From an uncultured Mycoplasmatota bacterium (GTDB taxonomy: Bacteria; Bacillota_I; Bacilli_A; RF39; UBA660): a DNA stretch of 64,000 nt. The position numbers and the translations under genes were made by a program. Location: the NCBI GenBank assembly GCA_900547995.1, contig URIY01000002.1, forward strand, positions 1 to 64,000, given 5' to 3'. Positions 26,870 through 34,306 of the stretch are shown here, in pieces (position 1 is the stretch's first letter; each line of letters begins with the position of its first letter). The notes under the pieces were generated by a model. The model did no database searches. It had not been told where the DNA came from and saw only the letters and a program-made list of their open reading frames with translations.

Positions 26870-27340
26870 ATGAAAAAAGTATTATTTATATCTAGTACTG
26901 GTGGTCATTTAACCGAATTATTAAAACTAAAAAAACTATTTGAAAAATATGATTCATATATAATAACAGAAAAAACAGAGAGTAATCTTTCGTTAAAAGA
27001 AGAGTATGGTAATAAAATTCACTATTTATTATATGGAACAAAGCATCATTTATTTTCCTATTTGTTAAAAACACCGATTAATATAATTAAAAGTTTATAT
27101 TTATATTTTAAAATAAGACCTAAAGTAGTTGTAACAACTGGGGCGCATACGGCTGTTTATATGTGTTATATTGCTAAATTATTTCGAAGCAAGATTATAT
27201 ATATTGAAACCCTTGCCAATATGAAAACAAAAACGTTATCTGGTAAACTTGTTTATCCTATAAGTGATAAATTTATTGTACAATGGGAATCTATGAAAGA
27301 ATTATATCCTAAGGCAATATATGGGGGATGGATATTTTGA
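26870..27340 (+). CDS. Alg14/PssD-like glycosyltransferase accessory subunit
   Basis: A 156-residue protein like PssD, CpsF and eukaryotic Alg14, the membrane-bound partner that recruits and activates the catalytic Alg13-type subunit. Seen: KVLFISSTGGHLTELLKL at the N terminus, RPKVVVTTGAHTAVYMCYIA (about 84-104) and the end YPKAIYGGWIF. The ATG at 26870 follows GAAGAGAAGTG. A TTG at 26852 is also in frame but has no RBS. It overlaps the next gene by four bases when that gene starts at TTG 27337. Confidence 0.9.
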   Translation: MKKVLFISSTGGHLTELLKLKKLFEKYDSYIITEKTESNLSLKEEYGNKIHYLLYGTKHHLFSYLLKTPINIIKSLYLYFKIRPKVVVTTGAHTAVYMCYIAKLFRSKIIYIETLANMKTKTLSGKLVYPISDKFIVQWESMKELYPKAIYGGWIF

Positions 27341-27816
27341 TATTAGTAACATTAGGTACACAGGATAAGAGTTTTACAAGACTATTAGATGCCGTTCAAA
27401 GACAAATAGATTTGGGAAATATAAAAGATGAAGTTATTGTACAAGCAGGGGTAACAGAATATAAGTCTAGAAATATGAAGATTAAAAAACTTATGCCCAT
27501 TAAGAAATTAAATAAATTAATTGAGGAATGTGATTTATTAATTACACATGGAGGAGTGGGCTCTATTTTGTCAGGACTTGAACATAATAAAAAAGTCATT
27601 GCAGCGGCAAGATTAAAAAAATATGATGAACATGAAAGTGATCATCAACTACAAATCGTTGATAAATTTGCCGAAGATGGCTATATATTAAAATTAGATG
27701 ATTTTGATAAATTGGATGAAATTATAAAGAAAGCCCAAAATTATAAATTTAAAAAGTATAAATCAAATAATGAAAATTTTGTTAAACTAATAGATAAATT
27801 AATTGAAGAATTATAG
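27337..27816 (+). CDS. Alg13/PssE-like catalytic glycosyltransferase subunit
   Basis: A 159-residue GT28 C-terminal-like protein (PssE, CpsG, Alg13). Seen: ILVTLGTQDKSFTRLLDAV, the donor-binding LLITHGGVGSILSGLEHNKK (about 68-87) and RLKKYDEHESDHQLQIV. With the upstream Alg14-like subunit it forms a two-part transferase, often adding the second sugar of a repeat unit. The TTG at 27337 (MILVTLGTQ) matches family N termini and is nine bases after GGGGG; an ATG at 27328 is too close to that RBS. Confidence 0.9.
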   Translation: MILVTLGTQDKSFTRLLDAVQRQIDLGNIKDEVIVQAGVTEYKSRNMKIKKLMPIKKLNKLIEECDLLITHGGVGSILSGLEHNKKVIAAARLKKYDEHESDHQLQIVDKFAEDGYILKLDDFDKLDEIIKKAQNYKFKKYKSNNENFVKLIDKLIEEL

Positions 27817-27830
27817 AAAGAAGGAATAAA

Positions 27831-28823
27831 ATGAAAATATTAGTAACAGGTGGAGCAGGATATATTGGAAGTCATACATGTGTTGAACTTCTTAATGCGG
27901 GATATGAAATAGTTGTAGTTGATAACTACTCTAATTCTAAAGAAGAAGTAATAGATTTAATTAAACAAATAACAGGAAAAGATTTTAAAAGTTACAAATT
28001 AGATGTATGTGATAAAGAAGCATTAGAAAAAGTCTTTGAAGAAAATAAAATTGATGCTGCTATACATTTTGCTGGTTATAAGGCTGTTGGTGAGTCAGTG
28101 GCTAAACCTTTAATGTATTATCGCAATAATATTGATTCAACTCTTACATTGTTAGAGGTAATGAATAAATATAATTGTAAAAAAATTGTTTTTTCATCTA
28201 GTGCTACAGTGTATGGAAAACCAGAAAAACTTCCTATTAAAGAAGATTTTCCACTTAGTACAACTAATCCATATGGAGCAACCAAATTAATGATTGAAGG
28301 TATCCTTAAAGATTTATATAAAGCTGATAATGCATGGGATATAACTATTCTTAGATACTTTAATCCAATAGGGGCACATAAATCAGGACTAATTGGTGAA
28401 AATCCTAACGATATTCCTAATAACTTAATGCCATATATTGTTAAAGTAGCAACCGGTGAATATGAACAATTGAAAGTATTTGGTAATGATTATAATACTG
28501 TAGATGGCACTGGTGTTAGAGATTATATTCATGTTGTTGATTTGGCCGTAGGTCATGTAAAGGCTATTGACAAGTTAAATGGACTTAGTATTTATAATTT
28601 AGGAACTGGCAAGGGAACAAGTGTTCTAGAACTTGTTAATACTTTTTCTAAAGTAAATAATGTTAAGGTTAATTATTCAATTGTAGATAGAAGACCAGGG
28701 GATATTGATGCGTGCTTTGCTGATGCTACACTTGCTTTTGAAAAATTAGGATTTAAAGCGGAGCATACCGTTGAAGATATGTGCCGTGATGCCTATAATT
28801 TTGTAAATCATAAAGAAAACTAA
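27831..28823 (+). CDS. galE: UDP-glucose 4-epimerase
   Basis: A 330-residue short-chain dehydrogenase/reductase family enzyme interconverting UDP-glucose and UDP-galactose using bound NAD. Seen: VTGGAGYIGSHTCVELL, FAGYKAVGES, VFSSSATVYG, the catalytic Tyr/Lys in NPYGATKLMIE, ILRYFNPIGAH and the C-terminal RRPGDIDACFAD. Full length. RBS AGAAGGAA. Supplies UDP-galactose for the neighbouring glycosyltransferases, or GalNAc if it is bifunctional. Confidence 0.97.
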   Translation: MKILVTGGAGYIGSHTCVELLNAGYEIVVVDNYSNSKEEVIDLIKQITGKDFKSYKLDVCDKEALEKVFEENKIDAAIHFAGYKAVGESVAKPLMYYRNNIDSTLTLLEVMNKYNCKKIVFSSSATVYGKPEKLPIKEDFPLSTTNPYGATKLMIEGILKDLYKADNAWDITILRYFNPIGAHKSGLIGENPNDIPNNLMPYIVKVATGEYEQLKVFGNDYNTVDGTGVRDYIHVVDLAVGHVKAIDKLNGLSIYNLGTGKGTSVLELVNTFSKVNNVKVNYSIVDRRPGDIDACFADATLAFEKLGFKAEHTVEDMCRDAYNFVNHKEN

Positions 28824-28883
28824 TATTTTTCTCTTTATTTCATATAATTTAAGTGTATAAAAAACAAAAAATCAAAAAAAGTG

Positions 28884-28912
28884 TTGACAAACACATGAAG
28901 TAGTGATATTAT
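28884..28912 (+). promoter_or_regulatory. Strong promoter of the secreted orphan gene
   Basis: TTGACA (28884-28889), 17-bp spacer, TATTAT (28907-28912); a TATAAT three bases on is an alternative -10. The -35 lies in the inverted repeat GTGTTGACAAACAC (28881-28894... arms GTGTT and AACAC). Confidence 0.75.
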
Positions 28913-28938
28913 AATCGGCAAAAAGGGAGAGATGAAAG

Positions 28939-29667
28939 ATGAAAATGAAAAATTTAAAAGTATTCGTATCTAGTGTAATGGCTGCTGTGACAATGGGAAA
29001 TGGTATGGTAGTTGCTGCTAATGCTAAGAGCTCAAATAAAGAAGAAAGTTATGTTTATGTTTATAATGACAAGAAAGATTTGAATAAAGATTATAAAATT
29101 GATGAGCCAATTGAATTAATTATGCCAATTAGTGCTAAAGTTTCTAAGGATGGAAGTCAATCTTATCAATATGGAACAATTATCGTTGAAAATGATAAGG
29201 CTAGTATCAATCCAACAGAAATTGTTAATGTAATGGAAGCAATGCAAACATTAAATAAGAAAAATGATGCAGATAAATTTGTATATGTTGATGGAAATGC
29301 AATCAAGAATGATGATTTCAAAACTAAAACATCAACTAAAAGATATACTGAAAAACAATTAACAACATATAGAGCAAAACAAAACTTAAAAATAGAAGAA
29401 GCTAAAAAGAAAATAGATCATAGTAAATATGCTGAATTTATATTACCAGTTATGGGAAGTTATAAATATAAAAATGCAAATGGTAAAACTGCTATATATA
29501 GACAAGTAGAATATATTTATTTCTATATGCCATATGACCAAATTACTAATAGTACAAACTTTAGTGAAATAGCAAAATCTGTATATAGTCGTTATCAATC
29601 AACATTTGATCATGTTGTAACATATGATGAAATTAAAGCTGAAAAAGCAAAAACAAAAACAAAATAA
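28939..29667 (+). CDS. Secreted protein of unknown function
   Basis: A 242-residue protein with a Sec signal peptide (MKMKNLKVFVSSVMAAVTMG, then ...AANAKS; likely cut near residue 30). I do not recognise the mature part. It is rich in Lys, Tyr and Asp with beta-strand-like segments (YVYVYNDKKDLNKDY, YKIDEPIELIMPISAKVS, VEYIYFYMPYDQITNS) and a Lys-rich tail. No cysteines or sorting signal. It has its own near-consensus promoter and a strong terminator, so it is probably abundant. RBS GGGAGAGATG. Confidence 0.85.
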   Translation: MKMKNLKVFVSSVMAAVTMGNGMVVAANAKSSNKEESYVYVYNDKKDLNKDYKIDEPIELIMPISAKVSKDGSQSYQYGTIIVENDKASINPTEIVNVMEAMQTLNKKNDADKFVYVDGNAIKNDDFKTKTSTKRYTEKQLTTYRAKQNLKIEEAKKKIDHSKYAEFILPVMGSYKYKNANGKTAIYRQVEYIYFYMPYDQITNSTNFSEIAKSVYSRYQSTFDHVVTYDEIKAEKAKTKTK

Positions 29668-29682
29668 TTATGAATATAAATA

Positions 29683-29713
29683 GGTGTTACTTTGAGTAAC
29701 ACCTTTAATTTTA
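29683..29713 (+). terminator. Terminator after the secreted orphan
   Basis: Perfect 9-bp stem GGTGTTACT/AGTAACACC (29683-29691 with 29695-29703), TTG loop and T-rich tail. Confidence 0.9.
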
Positions 29714-29796
29714 TATAATAGGAAAGTAATATAAAAAATTCATAAAATAATTAACAAAAAGTAAAATGATATATTGAACTATAGGTGATGTAATTT

Positions 29797-30598
29797 ATGA
29801 AGATAATGAAGGCATATAAATTTAGACTATATCCTAATATAGAGCAAAAAAAATTAATAAACAAAATAATAGGATGTACAAGATTTATATATAATTATAT
29901 GTTAGAAAAAAAGATAAAAAATAATAAACTATCAAGATTTGATTTAAACAATTTAATACCAAGTGTATGTGTGTGTGAAGAATATGAATTAACACCAAAA
30001 AAAAGAACAAACAGTAGTAGGAATAGATATAGGAGTAAAAAGTTTAGTAGTAACAGGTAATGGAGAAACTTTTGGAAACCCAAAATATAATTAAAAATAT
30101 GAAAAGAGAATAAAAAGATTACAAAAAAGTTTATCAAGAAAAATAAAGGGAAGTAATAATTATAAAAAGAATAAAATACTGCTGGCTAGATGTTATCAAA
30201 AATTAAGAAATGCAAGAAAAAAATTAGTAGAGAAAATAGTATCAAAAGTAACTGAATATAATGATATAATTGTATGTGAAAAATTAAAAGTAAAAGAAAT
30301 GATTGAAATAAATAAATGTTTGAGAAAAAACATAGTCAATTCCACATTTGGATTAATAATTACAAAAATAAAAGATAAATGTAAATATTTAAATAAAGAA
30401 TTTATACAAGTAGATACATATTATCCAAGCAGTCAAATCTGCAGTAGATGTAATAATATAGACAAAGGAATGAAAATTTTAAGTAAAAGAGAATATAAAT
30501 GTCATAAATGTGGAATAGAAATAGAAAGAGATTTAAATGCAAGTATAAATATTATGTATGAAGGATTAATAACATATTATAAAAAACAATATAGTTAA
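29797..30598 (+). pseudogene. tnpB: Degraded IS200/IS605-type tnpB
   Basis: TnpB is the RNA-guided endonuclease of IS200/IS605 elements, normally about 370-400 residues. Here only about 265 codons remain. The N terminus (MKAYKFRLYPNIEQKKLINK, residues 4-23) is intact to about residue 55, then about 100 residues of the middle are missing, followed by a frameshift in the A-rich run near 29997-30010. RuvC-I (VVGIDIGVKSLVVTG) is in another frame, and a TAA at 30091-30093 interrupts it after GNPKYN. The rest runs to 30598: RuvC-II CEKLKVKEM, the zinc ribbon CSRC/CHKC and RuvC-III ERDLNASINI. All three acidic catalytic residues survive but no full protein can be made. Confidence 0.9.
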
Positions 30599-30639
30599 AA
30601 TAAAATTTAATAAAATATAAAAATATGAATAAAACAATG

Positions 30640-30735
30640 AGTACGGTAGTGACTATCGGATTTTATGCCTGCATGAGCAGGTAGGTAACGAAAGCTATGA
30701 AGCAGAAAACCTTAAGTGTGAACTTAAGGATTCAA
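30640..30735 (+). ncRNA. Probable omega-RNA / right-end scaffold of the IS remnant
   Basis: A run of short stable hairpins (see the mobile element) follows the tnpB stop. In IS605-family elements the guide RNA is transcribed from tnpB's 3' end across the right end, and the guide would be the flanking DNA beyond it. The scaffold looks better preserved than the protein gene. Confidence 0.5.
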
Positions 30736-30948
30736 AAATTTATTTTTGAATTTTGTTCTAGATTAAAGTATCATTTTCCAAATATAAATATAAATTATCC
30801 TATATATGATGGATATTCTTTTGATGGACTTAATCATGGCAATAATTTACTAATTAATATAAGCAATATGGATGATACAAGTAGTAATCCTTTTATGGAT
30901 GAAATTTTAGATAATTTACTAATTGATATAAAGAAAAAGACCATTTAG
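30697..30948 (+). CDS. Truncated or chimeric ORF starting within the IS right end
   Basis: The frame encodes 83 residues. The only start candidates (ATG 30697 or the GTG nearby) lie inside the right-end hairpins of the IS remnant, so the first 15 or so residues come from IS sequence. The remainder (FCSRLKYHFPNININYPIYD, LNHGNNLLINISNMDD, NPFMDEILDNLLIDIKKK) reads as normal protein that I do not recognise. The simplest view is a host gene that lost its 5' end to the insertion. It may be a pseudogene. A bidirectional terminator covers its end. Confidence 0.4.
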   Translation: MKQKTLSVNLRIQKFIFEFCSRLKYHFPNININYPIYDGYSFDGLNHGNNLLINISNMDDTSSNPFMDEILDNLLIDIKKKTI

Positions 30949-30960
30949 TTGGTCTTTAAT
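30935..30960. terminator. Bidirectional terminator before rnhC's end
   Basis: AAAGACCA/TGGTCTTT (30936-30943 with 30950-30957) with A and T flanks, between convergent genes. Confidence 0.75.
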
Positions 30961-31880
30961 TTTTCGGCATTTTTAAAGTTCATTTTAGCAAGTTCATATA
31001 ATTTATTATACCCATATTTTTGAACAATCTTTTGTGCAACCTCATCGACATTTGTTCCTGCACCTTTTGGAAGAAACATATCTATACTTTGACCTAATTT
31101 GTCAAACTCTTTAATAAAAATGTATCTACTAATCATGGAAGCACAAGCAACACTAAGACATTTATCTTCAGCTTTAGTAGTAAATGTTATATTTCTGCAT
31201 ACTTTTGGTGTATTCTTCAAATAACTATAATAAACCATTTCTTTAGCAAACTGATCAACAACAACATAATCAGTATCTTTATATTTGGTTGTTAATTCAT
31301 TAAGAACTTTATTATGTAAAATAGCCTTAATTTTATTCATATTTAAATCTTTAGAATAAGATTTATTATAATCACTATTGGATACAATTAAACTTTTATA
31401 TGGGATTCTTTTAATTATTTTAGGGACAACATCCATTATTTTTTCATCAGTAATTTTTTTAGAATCACGAACACCTAGTTCTTCAAGAAATGGGATATCA
31501 TCTTTTGTTACATAACTACTAGTAACAACAATAGGTCCAAAAAAATCTCCTGTGCCAACTTCATCAGATCCAATTGTTGTTGCATAGTATAACTTTTTAT
31601 CAATAGGATTAACTGTCTTTTCTTTTGTTTCTTTTTTCTTTTTTTCTTCTAATTTTTTAGTTGGATTTAATCTTCTTTCTGTTGCTTTCCATATATTTGC
31701 ATCTATATCAGCACTAACTCCTTGAAATACCATAGATCCTGATTCATAAAGGGTAACAACAGTATCTTCTTCATCAGCTTGAAATATAGCATATGCTGGT
31801 GTTTTAGCTCTTCTTTTATCTTTAAAATATTCAATGGCTTTTTCTTTAGTATTTTCACTTACTTTAAATGATATAGTCAT
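30945..31880 (-). CDS. rnhC: Ribonuclease HIII
   Basis: A 311-residue RNase HIII, which cuts the RNA strand of RNA:DNA hybrids. Seen: an N-terminal TBP-like substrate-binding domain (about 1-85; VVTLYESGSMVFQG), then the catalytic domain with IGSDEVGTGDFFGPIVV (Asp-Glu-Glu type site of HIII), GVRDSKKITDEKI and VACASMISRYIF. The GTG motif distinguishes it from RNase HII. RBS GGAGGG precedes the ATG. In B. subtilis rnhC neighbours zapA and the cvpA-like yshB; here it is divergent from cvpA with zapA absent. Confidence 0.95.
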   Translation of the reverse strand: MTISFKVSENTKEKAIEYFKDKRRAKTPAYAIFQADEEDTVVTLYESGSMVFQGVSADIDANIWKATERRLNPTKKLEEKKKKETKEKTVNPIDKKLYYATTIGSDEVGTGDFFGPIVVTSSYVTKDDIPFLEELGVRDSKKITDEKIMDVVPKIIKRIPYKSLIVSNSDYNKSYSKDLNMNKIKAILHNKVLNELTTKYKDTDYVVVDQFAKEMVYYSYLKNTPKVCRNITFTTKAEDKCLSVACASMISRYIFIKEFDKLGQSIDMFLPKGAGTNVDEVAQKIVQKYGYNKLYELAKMNFKNAEKLKTN

Positions 31881-31977
31881 AATAAGCCCTCCTCATATTT
31901 ATTTTACCATAAAAAAAGATAAAATCTTTCTTTTTCTTTAATTTTGTAATATAATTTTTATAGATAGGAGTGATTAA

Positions 31978-32688
31978 ATGAATATTATTGATATTGCAAT
32001 ATTAATTATAATAGCCTTAGGAGCCGTAGTAGGATTTAAAAGAGGCGTATTTACAGAACTTATATCTGCTCTTAGTTTTATTGTTTCTGTTATTTTAGCC
32101 TTTTTATTAAAAAATCCTGTTTCTATCTTTTTGTATGAGCATTTACCATTCTTTAGTTTTGGAGGTATATTTAAGGGTGTTGCAGTAATTAATATATTAC
32201 TTTATGAAATAATTGCCTTTTTAATAATGCTTGCTCTTTTCACAGGTATATTTGCTATTGTTAGAGTTGCAACAAAATTATTTGAAAGAATTTTGAAATT
32301 TACCATTGTTTTAAGTATACCATCTAAGTTACTTGGTATAATAGTAGGGGCTATTCATTACTATATAATTGTCTTTATTGCTTTATATGTTTTATCTTTA
32401 CCTATTTTGGGACTTGATATTTTAAAGGGGTCTAAATTTAAAAACGGTATTTTAAATAATACACCAATTCTTTCTTCAGTAGTTAAAGAAAGTGTAAAAA
32501 TATTTGATGAATTTGAAACATTAAAAGATAAGTATAAAGATAATACATCTGTAGATGAATTTAACAATGAGGCTTTAGATTTAATGCTTAAATACAAAGT
32601 TGTTAGTGTCGAGTCAGCCGATAAATTGGTTGAATTAAACAAAATTAAAGTAGATAAAAATATTATAAATAAGTATAGGGAGGTATAA
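31978..32688 (+). CDS. cvpA: CvpA family membrane protein
   Basis: A 236-residue protein with four hydrophobic helices in the first 160 residues and a charged C-terminal tail. The family pattern IDIAILIIIALGAVVGFKRGVF at the N terminus and PSKLLGIIVGAIHYYIIVFIA in the third/fourth helices support CvpA. Family members were first linked to colicin V production and later to envelope integrity; the exact function is unknown. It precedes trxA by two bases, an arrangement related to Bacillus yshB...trxA with the intervening polX and mutS2 lost. A TATAAT at 31950-31955 may be its -10. Confidence 0.88.
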   Translation: MNIIDIAILIIIALGAVVGFKRGVFTELISALSFIVSVILAFLLKNPVSIFLYEHLPFFSFGGIFKGVAVINILLYEIIAFLIMLALFTGIFAIVRVATKLFERILKFTIVLSIPSKLLGIIVGAIHYYIIVFIALYVLSLPILGLDILKGSKFKNGILNNTPILSSVVKESVKIFDEFETLKDKYKDNTSVDEFNNEALDLMLKYKVVSVESADKLVELNKIKVDKNIINKYREV

Positions 32689-32690
32689 TT

Positions 32691-32990
32691 ATGGAAATTG
32701 TACATGCAACAGATGAAAATTTTAATGAATTAATAAATGGAAAGAAAGTTATTGTTGATTTTTTCGCAACATGGTGTGGACCTTGTAAAATGTTATCACC
32801 AGTGTTAGAAAGCTTAAGTACAGAGTACCCAGAGGTTACTTTTGTAAAAGTAGATGTAGATGATTGTCATAATGTTTCTAAAGAGTATGGTATTATGAGT
32901 GTACCAACTCTTATGAAATTTGAAAATGGTAAGTTAATTGATACAAAAGTTGGATATCAAAATATTAATGAATTAAGAAAATGGTTGTAA
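32691..32990 (+). CDS. trxA: Thioredoxin
   Basis: A 99-residue thioredoxin with redox motif WCGPC (in FFATWCGPCKMLSPVLE, about 25-41), the cis-Pro SVPTLMKFENG (about 70-80) and normal length. It reduces protein disulfides. RBS AGGGAGGT overlaps the cvpA stop region. A terminator overlaps its stop codon. Confidence 0.97.
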   Translation: MEIVHATDENFNELINGKKVIVDFFATWCGPCKMLSPVLESLSTEYPEVTFVKVDVDDCHNVSKEYGIMSVPTLMKFENGKLIDTKVGYQNINELRKWL

Positions 32991-33004
32991 TAACCATTTT
33001 TTTA
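32978..33004 (+). terminator. Terminator after trxA
   Basis: AAAATGGTT/AACCATTTT (32978-32986 with 32992-33000), GTAAT loop and T run. The 5' arm includes the last trxA codons. Confidence 0.85.
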
Positions 33005-33012
33005 ATTTCAAT

Positions 33013-33040
33013 TGACAATTAAAAAATTAAAATGTATTAT
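33013..33040 (+). promoter_or_regulatory. Promoter of the first sigma4/alpha-CTD gene
   Basis: TTGACA (33013-33018), 16-bp spacer, TATTAT (33035-33040). The -10 overlaps an in-frame ATG at 33032, which shows that translation must begin downstream at 33065. Confidence 0.75.
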
Positions 33041-33064
33041 TTTGTTATAGAAATGGGGCATTTT

Positions 33065-34222
33065 ATGAAAATATACTCACAAGAAGAGATTAGAAAACAA
33101 ATTATATGTCTTTTAACAGGAATACCTTTTGGGAAAAATCAAAAATATATAGAAAATAAGCAAAATATAAATATTTTACTTGATGATTTTTTTAACATAA
33201 ATAAAGAAACTATTAGTGTTTTGAGTCAAAAAGAAACTTATATTTTAAGAAAAAAATATGGTGTTTTAGATGATGGTAAAGTACAAACATTAGATAAAAT
33301 AGGAAAAGAATTTAAGATTACAAATGAAAGAATAAGACAAATACTTATGAATATTACTAAAAAATTAAGAAAAGAAATTGATAAACCAAATGATATATTA
33401 AATGATTATAAAGAAAGTAACTCTATTAGTAATTTGTTAGATTTAAAATTAATTTATATTTTTGATTATGATATTGTAAAAAAACTATATCAAGAGTTTA
33501 ATGATGAAATGACTTTAAGGGAACTAGTTCATAAATCAAGCCTTCAAGTAAAAAATGTTAAAGAATTAGAACAAAACGAATTTGAACAGATAGAAATTAA
33601 ATTAAGCAAGTTAAATTTATCATTTAATGATTGTATTTCTATATGTAAAAATAGAATAAGTATGACCGATATAGCAAAAGATTTAACATATAAATTGGAA
33701 GCAGACGAATCATATTATGTATATATTAATGATATTGTAAGAGAAATGTGTAACTTAAATTTAAGACAAATTTTTGGTTTTAATGAAGAGACAACAGGTA
33801 TTCTTAGAAAAATATATGGTGTATTAGATCATGGTATTAAACCATCAATAGAAGATATTCATAAGTATATGAATACAAATAATAATACTTGGTGCAGCAA
33901 TAAAATCATTAAGGCATTTGATGACTTAAATAATATTTTTAAGTGTTTTCTTTTAGGAGAAGCAATTAAAATGAGCAATGAAAAGATGCTACAAATGGAT
34001 ATTAAGTATTTTAACTTAGATAATGCAAGTTATATTAATTTAAAAAAAGGCGGTATTAATACTTTAGAAAAATTAATAGAATTAGTCTATAATGACAATT
34101 TAGATATTAAATATCCCTATGATAGAGCGTTGATAGAAAGAATTGTTAAAAGAATAGTATATATTTATAAAATAAATGATAATAGTGAAAAGGAAAGAAC
34201 ATTAAAGAAATCATTTAAATAA
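33065..34222 (+). CDS. Sigma-70 region 4/alpha-CTD-like DNA-binding protein, copy 1
   Basis: A 385-residue protein of no named family known to me. Residues 56-101 (ETYILRKKYGVLDDGKVQTL, IGKEFKITNERIRQILMNIT) read like sigma-70 region 4.2, close to the RpoD pattern LxxRFGLDDG...TRERIRQI. Residues 147-187 (TLRELVHKSSLQVKNV, FEQIEIKLSKLNLSF) match the paired helices of RNA polymerase alpha-CTD. A weaker second copy of the module follows: LRKIYGVLDHGIKPS at 247-261 and INTLEKLIEL at 331-340. Sigma region 2 is absent, so it is not a standard sigma factor. Start chosen at 33065 because the promoter overlaps 33032. Its tandem paralogue follows. Confidence 0.8.
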   Translation: MKIYSQEEIRKQIICLLTGIPFGKNQKYIENKQNINILLDDFFNINKETISVLSQKETYILRKKYGVLDDGKVQTLDKIGKEFKITNERIRQILMNITKKLRKEIDKPNDILNDYKESNSISNLLDLKLIYIFDYDIVKKLYQEFNDEMTLRELVHKSSLQVKNVKELEQNEFEQIEIKLSKLNLSFNDCISICKNRISMTDIAKDLTYKLEADESYYVYINDIVREMCNLNLRQIFGFNEETTGILRKIYGVLDHGIKPSIEDIHKYMNTNNNTWCSNKIIKAFDDLNNIFKCFLLGEAIKMSNEKMLQMDIKYFNLDNASYINLKKGGINTLEKLIELVYNDNLDIKYPYDRALIERIVKRIVYIYKINDNSEKERTLKKSFK

Positions 34223-34251
34223 TACTTCTTTATAATGTAATCATTTTTTTC

Positions 34252-34280
34252 TTGACATTTGGTCAAATATGATGTAGTAT
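34252..34280 (+). promoter_or_regulatory. Promoter of the second sigma4/alpha-CTD gene
   Basis: TTGACA (34252-34257), 17-bp spacer, TAGTAT (34275-34280); a TATAAT three bases downstream is an alternative -10. The element TTGAC-N5-GTCAA (34252-34266) forms an inverted repeat across the -35. Confidence 0.65.
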
Positions 34281-34306
34281 AATTGCTACGAAAGAAGGGG
34301 TTTATT

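Larger units (their letters stand above)
29797..30759 (+). mobile_element. Remnant of a TnpB-only IS605-family element
   Basis: Comprises the broken tnpB and its right end. No tnpA transposase is present. The right end (30640-30759) has the stems expected for the omega-RNA/right-end region: CGGTAG/CTATCG, CCTGC/GCAGG (30668-30672 with 30677-30681), AGCTATGAAGCAGAAA, CCTTAAG/CTTAAGG (30710-30716 with 30723-30729) and a palindrome ATTCAAAAA/TTTTTGAAT. The left end is not clear; the outer limits given are approximate. Confidence 0.75.

Noticed and set aside
28881..28894. Shared operator class around TTGACAA elements
   Set aside because: TTGACAA is inherently palindromic around its central base, so the repeats at several promoters are not independent evidence of one regulator.
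29797..30060. Intact short DNA-binding protein
   Set aside because: It is the N-terminal piece of the broken tnpB; the RuvC domain continues in other frames.
30299..30598. Stand-alone zinc-ribbon protein
   Set aside because: It is the C-terminal end of tnpB (RuvC-III and CSRC/CHKC), separated by the in-frame stop and the frameshift upstream.
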